Assembly: GCF_905171765.1 (NCBI RefSeq)
Contig: NC_053392.1
Coordinates: 399,397,899 to 399,461,898 of the forward strand
DNA length: 64,000 nucleotides
Reading direction: 5' to 3'
Source of the DNA: Bufo bufo
Taxonomy: Eukaryota; Chordata; Amphibia; Anura; Bufonidae
The notes beneath the pieces are model-generated. The model saw nothing but the letters and a program-made list of their open reading frames with translations. It was not told the DNA's origin and searched no databases. How positions within the stretch are numbered: the first letter of the stretch is position 1; every line of letters starts with the position of its first letter. Positions 35,326-47,035 of the stretch are shown piece after piece. The translations under genes were made by a program, and so were the position numbers.

Positions 35326-36698
35326 TGTCTGTCTGTCCTCTGTGGGTTTCCTACTTGTTCTTTGATGTCCTCTTTCCTGTGTTTCTGTTATCTGTTCTGC
35401 CAGTTATGTTTTAGTTACCTTGTGTGTATTCATGTCTCTGTTCAGCAAGCCCTTGCTGCACCTTTCTTTGCAGCATAGTGCCATGAGTAAGGCCATGCAG
35501 TTTACTACTGGTGGAGCAAGTCCTTCTCTGCTCATTGTCACTCCTGTTTCCTTGCTATGTACTCCTGCTTGTGTCATTAGTTGCCCTGTTTGTATTTGCC
35601 TATCTGTTATGTTTGCCTATGTGCCGTCGGTACCTTCTGGTACCTGTTGTCCATTGGTTCCTGCTGTCACTGTCTAGTTCACGCTCCAGAGTGGACCCTT
35701 GCAACTTCCTGCTGCAAAGTCTAACCCTACCATCTGGGGCCCTAGTGAATACCAGGAGTTGCTTAGTCACGCCCCTCTGGAGTATTACTAGACAGTGGCG
35801 CAGTGGGGGTTTTCTCCCACTGTGCTGACGGTACATAGAGCTCATGTTTTGTCTGTGCTGCCTTCCCTGGTTTTTGATTGTGCAATAAACTCTTGTGTGT
35901 CTGTACCTGATTTCTGTTTGTTTATTGCATGATGACGCAGTGGTCTCTCCTGGCACCTCCAACTCGTGACACCAGACTGGCGAACATCTCCAGGAGGACG
36001 GTGAGAATGCCAGACCCGCCCTGCGGGTCCTCCACGACTAGAAAGTCATCCAGGTAGTTGATGACTGACTGGAGACCACCGTGACGGACCAAGATCTAAT
36101 GTAGCGCCTTGGCGAGCTGGTCGAATAACCAGGGGCTACTTTTGGATCCGAATGTAAGTCTGTTGGCAAAATACTCGATGCCATAGAACTGCCACAACTG
36201 AGGTTGGATGGGAAGGAGCTTGAATGCATCGGCGATGTCAACCTTTGCCAACCAAGCGCCCCTGCCATGCAACAGGATGGCTTGAATTGCGTTGTCAATG
36301 GAGGAATACCGCATAGCAAATTCCTCCGATGGAATCAGGGAATTGAGGCTGGGAATTGCAGAAACGTGAGGGGCGGACAGGTCATAAATCAACCTTTTTT
36401 TATTATTGTTCTTTTTGGACAATAGGCCGATGGGGTTGATGTGCCATGATGCAAAGGGGATGAGTGGGAAAGGGCCTATGAGGAAACCTTTCTCTACCTC
36501 AGATTGGAGCAACTTGCTAGTTGCTGGAGGGTCCAGGGTGGCTAACAGCAGATTCCTGCCTTCCCAGGGAACCTGTGGCAGTGTAATGAGCCCTGTGTGG
36601 AAACCCTGCCGGAAGCCTGCCAACAGAAACGCCACGAAGTCCTGATCATGGTGATCCTGAAGGAGAGCCGCCAAGAGGTCCACGTTAATGTCGGCTAG

Positions 36699-37949
36699 TC
36701 AGGATCCCTTAGCAGCTTTTTTTCTGGGATAGGCGGACCGCGGATGGGCTCTGAAGCACAGGGAGCACACAAGGAGGGATCTGCAGCTGGCATAGGAGCA
36801 GCCTCCTGAGTTAAAATTATTACAGATCTGACTTCTTCCTAAGTAGACAATGGGTCTGCCCAGCTTGTCAGTGGAGGGGTTGGACGGCAGAGACCCGGAG
36901 GTTTCCGGGAGGGCCCTGTCCTGAGACGGGTGAGCGCTTTTTGGGCACCATTCAGATGAGTGGAAAATAGACTGGCACGTTGCACAGTTGGGTGCCCTGA
37001 GGCCAGCGAAGTGACGACAGAACAGCTCTGTGTCAATTAAGGACCAGCTGGTGACATATTGGAATTGTGCTAAAGCTGCAGCCGCCTTAGCCGAGAAGGA
37101 ACGATGGTAGTCGTAGAAGGCTGAACCACCATACTTGTGACCTAGGTCAGTGACCAGGTACAAGTAGCTATCCAGCTCTTCCTTCCTTTCCGGCTGTGCG
37201 GTGCAGATAATGTCTCGGAAAAGGCTAAACGCCAAGACGAACTCGGGAATAGTCAGTTTGTGATTAAGCCGGAGTCCTTGGCCCTGAGGACCACATACAC
37301 ATCCCTCACAATTGATAACCCTGTTCTCAGGCACATCTTGAGCGGCAATGAGGATCGACGCCAGATTAACGTCCTTCCCTGCCAGAATGTCCCTCTTGAG
37401 GTTGTCAGGAATGAAGTGTGAGGGGGACACCTGGGGAATGGGCCTGGGTGTACCTGGTGCCAGCCAGCCTTATGTGGACGGTGCGATCAGCGGGACAGGT
37501 GCCGGGGGCGCCATGGGTGGCCGGGATTCCAGCTCTGATACCCTCGACCAGACATCAGCTACTGAGTCGACCAACGAGTTTAAGGTAGACTGCAGCTGCC
37601 CCAGTGATAACTGTATCGAAGACGTCTCCGGCTGCACAGCTGAAGCGCTGGAGTTTGTCATGAGCAGTTTGTACAGCTCTGCCTTCCTGGCGGTGGCCGG
37701 GTGCGGGATGCCTCTCCGGTTCAGCTCTGCTAACAATTTCGGTATGGTCCAACTCATAAGAGATGATGGACCCGCCTGGCCTGACATGACTGACCCGGAG
37801 ACAGATAGGCTGTCATCCATATCCGAAGCTCGAGACATAGTAGAGCTGTTGAAACAAAAAGGCGTGACAGATAAAGAGAAAAAAAAAACAAAAAAAACCG
37901 AGAAGGTGATGAAGGAACGGGATTGAAAAGGTGCCAGATGGAAAAACAC
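36699..37949 (-). pseudogene. DIRS gag-like ORF with SAP-like and Cys/His motifs, one in-frame stop
   Basis: Two open segments, 37949-37470 and 37430-36699, are in the same frame with one TAA at 37470-37472 between them. The N-terminal segment contains a SAP-like helix-extended-helix motif, WTIPKLLAELNRRGIPHPAT followed by ARKAELYKLL. SAP motifs bind DNA or chromatin. The second segment ends in a Cys/His-rich region (CNNFNSGGC, CSLCFRAHP) of the sort found in DIRS ORF1 proteins. The true start is probably an internal Met (MSRASDMDD), because the first 37 residues are hydrophobic and unlike gag. Confidence 0.7.
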
Positions 37950-38230
37950 GTACCGGAATGGGAACCCGTAACACGGACTAGCAGAACCTGACCTAGCCAG
38001 ACAAACGAAGAGACCAATTAAAACGTGAACATAGACCCGACGGGTACACTGACTGAGTCAGTGCAAACTTACCTGTATAGGACCGACAGGAACAGGAAAT
38101 AGGGACAACCCTGAAAATAAAAGTAACAGGCGAAATTTGAAAGTGCCGAATAACAGATGACCCCATACCTGTTAGAACCAGGCGAACTGGCCAGGATGGG
38201 GCGCACCCCTAGGTCAAGTAAACAATCTGA

Positions 38231-38475
38231 GCGTATCTGACCGGTTACTTGACCGGAGAAGGTCCCCTGAGCGTACTAGGCGGGTGACAGACGTGATGGC
38301 GCGTTGCCATGAGATAGAGGCTGCGCGTAGCAGTGGCCCGCGAAGGGCAGCAGACTGACATGGTAAATGTTGAGGAACGGTTGAGACGTATGCATATATC
38401 CATGCATGCCTGCAAACACGTGCGGGCATGTATGGTATATATATGCATACATTAACCACAGCATCATGGGACGAT
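38231..38475. other. No gene seen
   Basis: AT-rich stretch with CATGCA and GCATAC alternations between the 5' side of the DIRS element and the hairpin ladder. Confidence 0.35.
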
Positions 38476-39127
38476 GTGCGCAGATGTGCCCAGCATCTGC
38501 GCACGTCTGCCCATGGTGATCCCCAGGGGCTCATGGTGGCCCCTGTGGGAAATATGTGCCCCTTACAATGTAGGGGCTTGTGCCCCCTTATAATGTAGGG
38601 GCTTGTGCCCCCTTATAATGTAGGGGCTTGTGCCCCCTTATGTAGGGGCTTGTGCCCCCTTATATAATAATGTGCCCCCTCTAGATATGTCCCTAATATT
38701 AATGTATACATGTGTATGGATGTGCCCCAAGCATCCATACGCAGGTATATTATATATATTCCCCCCCTGAAACCAGATGCATCGGTGTGAATGTCCCCCA
38801 AGCATTCACACCGATGCAATCTGGCTAATTGCATCAGAATGACCGGACAAGGGTCCGGTCATCCTGATGGATACAAAGAGCTCAGATTCAACAGAATCTG
38901 TGCCCTTTGATATAATTGTCGCCAGCGCCGCTGGAGACAATTATACATGATAGGAGAAGGGGAGAAGCCTCCCCTCCTTCTATTATGCGCATTCCGGCAG
39001 CGAAATTAACATCTCGCTGGCCGGAATGCAGAGTGCCACAGGCGGGAGATCAAAGGCTTCTCCCGCCTGGTGTGCAGCGCGTCCCCGATGTGCAGTCCGG
39101 CGCAGTGACGTCATATCACTGCGCCGG
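38476..39127. repeat. Ladder of about nine unrelated hairpins, with a 26-bp tandem repeat
   Basis: Successive stem-loops with different stems and short loops lie at 38476-38504 (11-bp stem), 38712-38742, 38779-38817 (15-bp), 38832-38869 (17-bp, one mismatch), 38912-38944, 38955-38980, 38988-39029, 39037-39072 and 39097-39127 (12-bp stem CCGGCGCAGTGA). At 38555-38665 a 26-bp unit with TAGGGGCTTGTGCCCC is repeated four times and is itself a hairpin. Confidence 0.75.
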
Positions 39128-40332
39128 CCCACGTGGATGATGGGCGCGCACCCCCTGGTGCACGGCGCGGGAGTGCGGGCCGCCGGGGATAAATAGGGTT
39201 AAAACATCTGGGCCCCCACCTGGAAGAGGAGCGCGTCCTGCGCTCCGGGAGTCAGGGCCCCCCACGTGGCGGCCGACCGGACCGGACCCCCCCTTCAGAT
39301 AGGAAAGCGCGATCAGCGCTCAAGGCTGCCCTCCTCAGGAGAGGATCGGGACCCCCCCCCCCGGACGAACGAGCAGACCCCTGGACGCGAGCATAAGTAT
39401 CGCCCCCTATTAACCCCTATTCCCCTATCCCACCAACGATCCACATCCCCTATCCCTGTACCACCTCCCATATATCCTAACCCTGTTACCCCTGGCAACC
39501 ATATTACCCCTGGTAACCCCTATTACACCCCTGGTAACCCTTTACACCCCTGATATACCCCCCTGGTAACCTTAGCCCTATTACATCCCTGATCCCCTAA
39601 CCCTTACACCCCTGAGCCCAAACCCCTATCCCACCAACGATCCTACACCACCTCCCCTTATTATTTAACCCCTGGGTTACCCCTACCCCTGCATCCCCTG
39701 GTTCCCTACCCTGTCCATATTACACCCCTTGTCAACCCTATTATCCCTGGACACCCCTTGTTGCCCTGATCCCTGATTTACCTTGGTTAACCCCTGCATT
39801 CCCCTGGTTAATCCCTGCCTTGGTTAACCACTGCATTCCCCTGGTTAATCTCTGTAGAGCATGCCTCTGCTCTGCAAACAATCCTTTTACCCTGTGTTCC
39901 TTGGCCTGCAGGCATTAACCCCTGCAGTGCCACAATTGTGTAATTAACCCTCTTGTAACCCCGTAGGGACAGTGAGTACAGACGGGTGGCTTATTGTTAA
40001 TATAACTTGTATGTGTGAACTGTATAGTTAGTTTATGGGTGGAATTGGGAACGTGTAGTGTAGTTTAGGATTGTATATGTGTAGTGCTGTGTATTTACTG
40101 TATATCGTGTGCGTCAGGCGATAATAAATACCGTAATATTTGTACCCTTGGTGTAGCGTGTACTTGTTAGCGGTAGTGAGTTAGTAAGGCGCATGCAGCT
40201 AGTGTAGTGATTAGTGTAGAGTAAAGGCAAAGTATTGTAATATTATATAAAGGTATAAATAGGCGGAGTCATCAATAGACGGCTCCTCCTATTTATGAAT
40301 ATTAATTAGCAATATTCGCATAATATTGGTGA
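39128..40332. other. C-rich low-complexity sequence, no gene
   Basis: 39400-39960 is dominated by degenerate AACCCCT and CCTGGTAACC motifs without a fixed period. 40000-40260 is AT-rich and contains AATAAA at about 40123, resembling the R/U5 part of an LTR. I cannot assign a family. Confidence 0.4.
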
Positions 40333-40336
40333 TTAA

Positions 40337-40657
40337 CCACCTCCGGACCGCCTAACGCAGGATCGCGTTCCGGAGGTGGCAGCCCTGCGCACAGTCACGC
40401 ATATATGCGTCATCTCGCGAGACGCGAGATTTCCTGTGAACGCGCGCACACAGGCGCGCGCGCTCACAGGAACGGGAGGTAAGAGAGTGGATCTCCAGCC
40501 TGCCAGCGGCGATCGTTCGCTGGCAGGCTGGAGATGTGTTTTTTTTAACCCCTAACAGGTATATTAGACGCTGTTTTGATAACAGCGTCTAATATACCTG
40601 CTACCTGGTCCTCTGGTGGTCCCCTTTGTTTGGATCGACCACCAGAGGACACAGGTA
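40337..40657. repeat. Terminal hairpin ladder of the TTAA element
   Basis: Successive hairpins: 40337-40379 (11-bp stem CCACCTCCGGA at the very end), about 40399-40412, 40434-40471, 40491-40535 (18-bp perfect stem), 40556-40600 (20-bp perfect stem) and 40601-40657 (14-bp plus 7-bp stems). The stems share no sequence. Confidence 0.85.
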
Positions 40658-40734
40658 GCTCAGTAAAGTCCCACCAAGCACCACTACACTACACTACACA
40701 CCCCCCCCCCGTCACTTATTAACCCCTTATTAGC

Positions 40735-42400
40735 CCCTGATCACCCCTGATCACCCCATATAGACTCCCTGATCACCCCCCTGTCATTGATTACCCCCCT
40801 GTCATTAATCAACCCCCTGTAAAGCTCCATTCAGACGTCCGCATGATTTTTACGGATCCACTGATAGATGGATCGGATCCGCAAAACGCATCCGGACGTC
40901 TGAATGAAGCCTTACAGGGGCATGATCAATGACTGTGGTTATCACCCCATATAGACTCCCTGATCACCCCCCTGTCATTGATTACCCCCCTGTAAAGCTC
41001 CATTCAGATGTCCGCATGATTTTTACGGATGCACTGATAGATGGATCGGATCCGCAAAACGCATCCGGACGTCTGAATGAAACCTTACAGGGGCATGATC
41101 AATGACTGTGGTTATCACCCCATATAGACTCCCTGATCACCCCCCTGTCATTGATTACCCCCCTGTAAAGCTCCATTCAGATGTCCGCATGATTTTTACG
41201 GATGCACTGATAGATGGATCGGATCCGCAAAACGCATCCGGACGTCTGAATGAAACCTTACAGGGGCATGATCAATGACTGTGGTTATCACCCCATATAG
41301 ACTCCCTGATCACCCCCCTGTCATTGATTACACCCCTGTCATTGATCACCCCCCCCTGTAAAGCTCCATTCAGACGTCCGCATGATTTTTACGGATCCAC
41401 TGATAGATGGATCGGATCCGCAAAACGCATCCGGACGTCTGAATGAAGCCTTACAGGGGCATGATCAATGACTGTGGTTATCACCCCATATAGACTCCCT
41501 GATCACCCCCCTGTCATTGATTACCCCCCTGTAAAGCTCCATTCAGATGTCCGCATGATTTTTACGGATGCACTGATAGATGGATCGGATCCGCAAAACG
41601 CATACGGACGTCTGAATGAAGCCTTACAGGGGCGTGATCAATGACTGTGGTTATCACCCCATATAGACTACCTGATCACCCCCCTGTCATTGATTACACC
41701 CCTGTCATTGATCAACCCCCTGTAAAGCTCCATTCAGATGTCCGCATGATTTTTACGGATGCACTGATAGATGGATCGGATCCGCAAAATGCATCCGGAC
41801 GTCTGAATGAAGCCTTACAGGGGCATGATCAATGACTGTGGTTATCACCCCATATAGACTCCCTGATCACCCCCCTGTCATTGATTACCCCCCTGTAAAG
41901 CTCCATTCAGATGTCCGCATGATTTTTACGGATGCACTGATAGATGGATCGGATCCGCAAAACGCATACGGACGTCTGAATGAAGCCTTACAGGGGCGTG
42001 ATCAATGACTGTGGTTATCACCCCATATAGACTCCCTGATCACCCCCCTGTCATTGATTACACCCCTGTCATTGATCAACCCCCTGTAAAGCTCCATTCA
42101 GCTGTCCGCATGATTTTTACGGATCCACTGATAGATGGATCGGATCTGCAAAACACATACAGGCGTCTCCCTGGAGCCTTACAGGGGGGGTGATCAATGA
42201 CTGTGGTGATCACCCCATATAGACTCCCTGATCACCCCCCTGTCATTGATCACCACCCCTGTCATTGATCACCCCCCCCTGTCATTGATCACCCCCCTGT
42301 CATTGATCACCCCCCTGTCATTGATCACTCCCCCTGTCATTGATCACCCCCCTGTCATTGATCACCCCCCCCTGTCATTGATCACCCCCCTGTAAGGCTC
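40735..42400 (+). repeat. Tandem array of 173/192-bp units, each holding a MITE-like hairpin
   Basis: ATGACTGTGG recurs at 40929, 41102, 41275, 41469, 41641, 41832, 42005 and 42198, so spacing is 172-173 or 191-194. The longer form has one extra CCCCTGTCATTGATCA-type motif. Each unit has inverted arms, CATTCAGACGTCCG and CGGACGTCTGAATG, about 60 bp apart. The array ends in about eight 18-bp CACCCCCCTGTCATTGAT repeats (42230-42390). Confidence 0.9.
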
Positions 42401-42409
42401 CATTCAGAC

Positions 42410-45240
42410 ATTTTTTTGGCCCAAGTTAGCGGAATTATTTTTTTTTTTCTTACAAAGTCTCATATTCCACTAACTTGTGTCAAAAAATAAAATCTCACAT
42501 GAACTCACCATACCCCTCACGGAATCCAAATGCGTAAATTTTTTTAGACATTTATATTCCAGACTTCTTCTCACGCTTTAGGGCCCCTAGAATGCCAGGG
42601 CAGTATAAATACCCCACATGTGACCCCATTTCGGAAAGAAGACACCCCCAGGTATTCCGTGAGGGGCATATTGAGTCCATGAAAGATTGAAATTTTTGTC
42701 CCAAGTTAGCGGAACGGGAGACTTTGTGAGAAAAAAATAAAAAATATCAATTTCCGCTAACTTGTGCCAAAAAAAAAAAATTTCTCTGAACTCGCCATGC
42801 CCCTCATTGAATACCTTGGGGTGTATTCTTTCCAAAATGGGGTCACATGTGGGGTATTTATACTGCCCTGGCATTCTAGGGGCCCCAAAGCGTGAGAAGA
42901 AGTCTGGTATCCAAATGTCTAAAAATGCCCTCCTAAAAGGACTTTGGGCACCTTTGCGCATCTAGGCTGCAAAAAAGTGTCACACATCTGGTATCGCCGT
43001 ACTCAGGAGAAGTTGGGGAATGTGTTTTGGGGTGTCATTTTACATATACCCATGCTGGGTGAGAGAAATATCTTGGTCAAATGACAACTTTGTATAAAAA
43101 AATGGGAAAAGTTGTCTTTTGCCAAGATATTTCTCTCACCCAGCAAGGGTATATGTAAAATGACACCCCAAAACACATTCCCCAACTTCTCCTGAATACG
43201 GCGATACCACATGTGTGACACTTTTTTGCAGCCTAGGTGGGCAAAGGGGCCCATATTCCAAAGAGCACCTTTAGGATTTCACAGGTCATTTACCTACTTA
43301 CCACACATTAGGGCCCCTGGAAAATGCCAGGGCAGTATAACTACCCCACAAGTGACCCCATTTTGGAAAAAAGACACCCCAAGGTATTCCGTGAGGGGCA
43401 TGGCAAGTTCCTAGAATTTTTTATTTTTTGTCACAAGTTAGTGGAAAATGCTGATTTATTTATTTATTTATTTATTTTTTCATACAAAGTCTCATATTCC
43501 ACTAACTTGTGACAAAAAATAAAAACTTCCATGAACTCACTATGCCCATCAGCGAATACCTTGGGGTCTCTTCTTTCCAAAATGGGGTCACTTGTGGGGT
43601 AGTTATACTGCCCTGGCATTCTAGGGGCCCAAATGTGTGGTAAGGAGTTTGAAATCAAATTCTGTAAAAAATGACCAGTGAAATCCGAAAGGTGCTCTTT
43701 GGAATATGGGCCCCTTTGCCCACCTAGGCTGCAAAAAAGTGTCACACATCTGGTATCTCCGTACTCAGAAGAAGTTGGGGAATGTGTTTTGGGGTGTCAT
43801 TTTACATATACCCATGCTGGGTGAGAGAAATATCTTGGCAAAAGACAACTTTTCCCATTTTTTTATACAAAGTTGGCATTTGACCAAGATATTTATCTCA
43901 CCCAGCATGGGTATATGTAAAAAGACACCCCAAAACACATTCCTCAACTTCTCCTGAATACAGAGATACCAGATGTGTGACACTTTTTTGCAGCCTAGGT
44001 GGGCAAAGGGGCCCATATTCCAAAGAGCACCTTTTGGATTTCACAGGTCATTTTTTACAGAATTTGATTTCAAACTCCTTACCACACATTTGGGCCCCTA
44101 GAATGCCAGGGCAGTATAACTACCCCACAAGTGACCCCATTTTGGAAAGAAGAGACCCCAAGGTATTCGCTGATGGGCATAGTGAGTTCATGGAAGTTTT
44201 TATTTTTTGCCACAAGTTAGTGGAATATGAGACTTTATATGAAAAAAATAAAAAAAAAATAAATCAGCATTTTCCACTAACTTGTGACAAAAAATAAAAA
44301 ATTCTAGGAATTTGCCATGCCCCTCACGGAATACCTTGGGGTGTCTTCTTTCCAAAATGGGGTCACTTGTGGGGTAGTTATACTGCCCTGGCATTCTAGG
44401 GGCCCAAATGTGTGGTAAGGAGTTTGAAATCAAATTCTGTAAAAAATTACCTGTGAAATCCGAAAGGTGCTCTTTGGAATATGGGCCCCTTTGCCCACCT
44501 AGGCTGCAAAAAAGTGTCACACATCTGGTATCTCCGTACTCAGGAGAAGTTGGGGAATGTGTTTTGGGGTGTCATTTTACATATACCCATGCTGGGTGAG
44601 AGAAATATCTTGGCAAAAGACAACTTTTCCCATTTTTTTATACAAAGTTGGCATTTGACCAAGATATTTATCTCACCCAGCATCGGTATATGTAAAATGA
44701 CACCCCAAAACACATTCCTCAACTTCTCTTGAATACAGAGATACCAGATGTGTGACACTTTTTTGCAGCCTAGGTGGGCAAAGGGGCCCATATTCCAAAG
44801 AGCACCTTTCGGATTTCACTCGTCATTTTTTACAGAATTTGATTTCAAACTCCTTACCACACATTTGGGCCCCTAGAATGCCAGGGCAGTATAACTACCC
44901 CACAAGTGACCCCATTTTGGAAAGAAGAGACCCCAAGGTATTTCGTGATGGGCATAGTGAGTTCATAGAAGTTTTTATTTTTTGTCACAAGTTAGTGGAA
45001 TATGAGACTTTGTAAGAAAAAAAAAAAAAAATCATCATTTTCCGCTAACTTGTGACAAAAAATAAAAAGTTCTTTGAACTCACTATGCCCATCAGCGAAT
45101 ACCTTAGGGTGTGTACTTTCCGAAATGGGGTCATTTGTGGGGTGTTTGTACTGTCTGGCCATTGTAGAACCTCAGGAAACATGACAGGTGCTCAGAAAGT
45201 CAGAGCTGCTTCAAAAAGCGGAAATTCACATTTTTGTACC
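42410..45240. repeat. Array of alternately inverted units of about 387 bp
   Basis: The same sequence runs alternately forward and backward, with palindrome centres near 42735, 43100, 43478, 43861, 44249, 44636 and 45020. Two kinds of centre alternate: one at ...GTATAAAAAAATGGG, the other at an A/T-rich stretch between ...AAGTTAGTGGAA arms. The 83-107-codon frames on both strands are copies of one another and are not genes. Confidence 0.9.
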
Positions 45241-45632
45241 ATAGTTTGTAAACGCTATAACTTTTACCCAAAGCATTTTTTTTTTACCCAAACATTTTTT
45301 TTTTATCAAAGACATGTAGAACAATAAATTTAGAGCAAAATTTATATATGGATCTCGTTTTTTTTGCAAAATTTTACAACTGAAAGTGAAAAATGTCATT
45401 TTTTTGCAAAAAAATCGTTAAATTTCGATTAATAACAAAAAAAGTAAAAATGTCAGCAGCAATGAAATACCACCAAATGAAAGCTCTATTAGTGAGAAGA
45501 AAAGGTGGTAAAATTCATTTGGGTGGTAAGTTGCATGACCGAGCAATAAACGGTGAAAGTAGTGTAGGTCAGAAGTGTAAAAAGTGGCCTGGTCTTTCAG
45601 GGTGTTTAAGCACTGGGGGCTGAGGTGGTTAA

Positions 45633-47035
45633 TATGCCCCCCTTTACAGTAAACCTTAGAGTCAGGGAAAAATAGTGAAGAACGACCAAGGGAGCAGCCG
45701 GAGAATGGCCCCTTAGAAACAACCCGGATGAGCCAGCGGAAAGGTGCGTCAAGACCCATGTATAAGAGAAGGAAATATGAAGACCTGGGCGTACCAGGGA
45801 TGTACCGTCCCCTGGGCGAACCAGTGGAGACACTGTGACAAGACCACCGACTGTGCCCTGTTGACAAAAACTAAGTGGCTATGACATGACGACAACAGTG
45901 GCCTGGGCGTACCAGGAAGACGAGACAAGCCTGGGCGTGACCAGGTGCAAGAAAATGTGAACGAAGCAGGGCGACTCCTGCACAGGATGGCCACCTTAGT
46001 GGTTTATGATGGTGCATATATAACAAAATATTTTTTATTTTTTTTGGACCTGAGCATTGCCACAAGAAGGCTATGTTGGATGTTTTGACAGTAGGTTAAA
46101 GGGCATCCGGAAGCGAAGTGCCAGGTTGCGGGATGCGCATGAACGGAAGGATGGGCGCATCTGTGCATCCCTGTGGCTATGTGTGCCAGCCTGGAACGCA
46201 TCTCGGCTCCGAGCGCATGCCCATCAACTTTGGGTGTAGCGCCGCACGCCGGAGCGGCTCGGTAGCCTGCGCGCAGGGGCGGAAGTTGTATTACAGAGCC
46301 GATGCGTTCCAAGCTGGAACGCAAGTTGTTCCTGGTCAACACAATTCTCCAGGCCGTTGTGGCTTAATTAATTGTGCTAAAAACAGATGCAGGTGCAGGA
46401 GTTTGTGGTGGCAGGGTTTGCAGGCAGGAGAAGGAGCCTCCTGCGCTCCACAGTGGAACGCACGCCTCTCCCCAAGACCGCTGCCCGACCGTACCGCTCA
46501 CCCCCCTTTATGCCGGCCTGGGAGATCATGCGCGTGCGCTCCACGCCGGCAATGGGGAAGGCCCAACAAGCCGGCAGCACCGGAGGCGCGTGCGCCCCGA
46601 TGCGGAACGCACACCGCAGAGTGCCATCCCAATGCTCCCCGAAGAAAGATTCAGCCTATGAGCGGGCCGCGTGCGCTCCACGATGGAACGCACGCGGCCG
46701 CAGCGCCATGCGTGGCATGGAGGACTCCTGGACCGCCGGCCCTGGGACCCGGAAGTGCGTGCGCTCCACGCCGGACCGCACCCGCCGCACGACCAGAAGT
46801 GTGCCTGCCGGCAGGACCGTCGCTGTCCCTGCTTGATATGCGAACACTTACCCACTCGCTGCGGGGGCTGTAGCGTGAGGCGGCCGGTGAAAACGAAGTC
46901 CAAGCGCACGTCCAAACGAAGTCCACGACCGGAACGAGGGGGCTTATAAAGGCTCAAGCCCCTCCCACAAATGCAGGCTGAACTTCAGCCTTACCAACAT
47001 ATAATCTCATAATGATAGTTTAATTCTGTCACTAG
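45633..47035. other. Non-coding stretch; GC-rich part with a recurring palindromic motif
   Basis: 45640-46030 has three CCTGGGCGTACCAGG-like motifs. 46100-46960 is rich in CpG and repeats GTGCGCTCCAC and GGAACGCAC, often as a hairpin, near 46441, 46535, 46666 and 46756. It could be a CpG-island promoter or part of an old retroelement. No exon is supported. Confidence 0.4.

Larger units (their letters stand above)
33311..35971. mobile_element. Solo LTR inserted in the DIRS RT, 5-bp target duplication
   Basis: It begins TGTCACAG and ends CGTGACA, flanked by CCAGA at 33306-33310 and 35972-35976. The DIRS reading continues on both sides. Within it lie a Tc1 element, a MITE fragment and a tandem duplication; with the first two removed the LTR is roughly 1.1 kb. 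No internal retroviral genes are present, so it arose by LTR-LTR recombination (inference). AATAAA at 35882 fits a plus-strand orientation. Confidence 0.75.
32497..36683 (-). pseudogene. DIRS reverse transcriptase-RNase H, split by a solo LTR
   Basis: The first part (36683-35977) has RT motifs: LIYDLSAPH, WLAKVDIADAF, FGSKSSPWLF, then YLDDF at about 36045-36060 after an in-frame TAG at 36096-36098. The second part (33305-32497) continues with TRVSFLGIILD and LQSLLGQLNFASR, then RNase H: FSDAAAS, LLELYPIVAA, VTHNQALVDIL and PGQQNVAADALSRF. The two parts are separated by 33311-35971, with CCAGA on both sides. The TAG and the insertion make it non-functional. Confidence 0.85.
32028..38230 (-). 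mobile_element. Decayed DIRS-type retrotransposon
   Basis: Read on the minus strand it holds gag (37949-36699), RT-RNase H (36683-32497, interrupted) and a tyrosine recombinase (32536-32028, cut). This order, with a recombinase in place of an integrase, defines DIRS-like elements. The 3' end is lost at the LTR fragment, and the 5' end is placed only roughly. A solo LTR splits the RT. Confidence 0.8.
40337..45628. mobile_element. Complete non-autonomous TTAA (piggyBac-like) element, 5.3 kb
   Basis: TTAA flanks both ends (40333-40336 and 45629-45632). The terminal inverted bases are CCACCTC and GAGGTGG. Inside, left to right, are a hairpin ladder, a tandem array, a block of alternating inverted units and a 390-bp right end that matches 1-379. 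No transposase is present. The frames seen inside are alternating-strand copies of the same repeat. Confidence 0.8.

Noticed and set aside
39400..39960. AACCCCT-rich tract as an interstitial telomere
   Set aside because: There is no run of exact CCCTAA units and no fixed period.
40929..42200. Regular repeats with spacing that might suggest a CRISPR array
   Set aside because: The units are 173/192 bp, contain inverted MITE arms, have no unique spacers, and the sequence is eukaryotic. The 395-bp and 95-bp arrays were rejected as CRISPR for the same reasons.
42587..45327. Many 60-110-codon frames on both strands that look like a protein family
   Set aside because: They are the same repeat read in alternating inverted units; the palindromic layout explains them fully.
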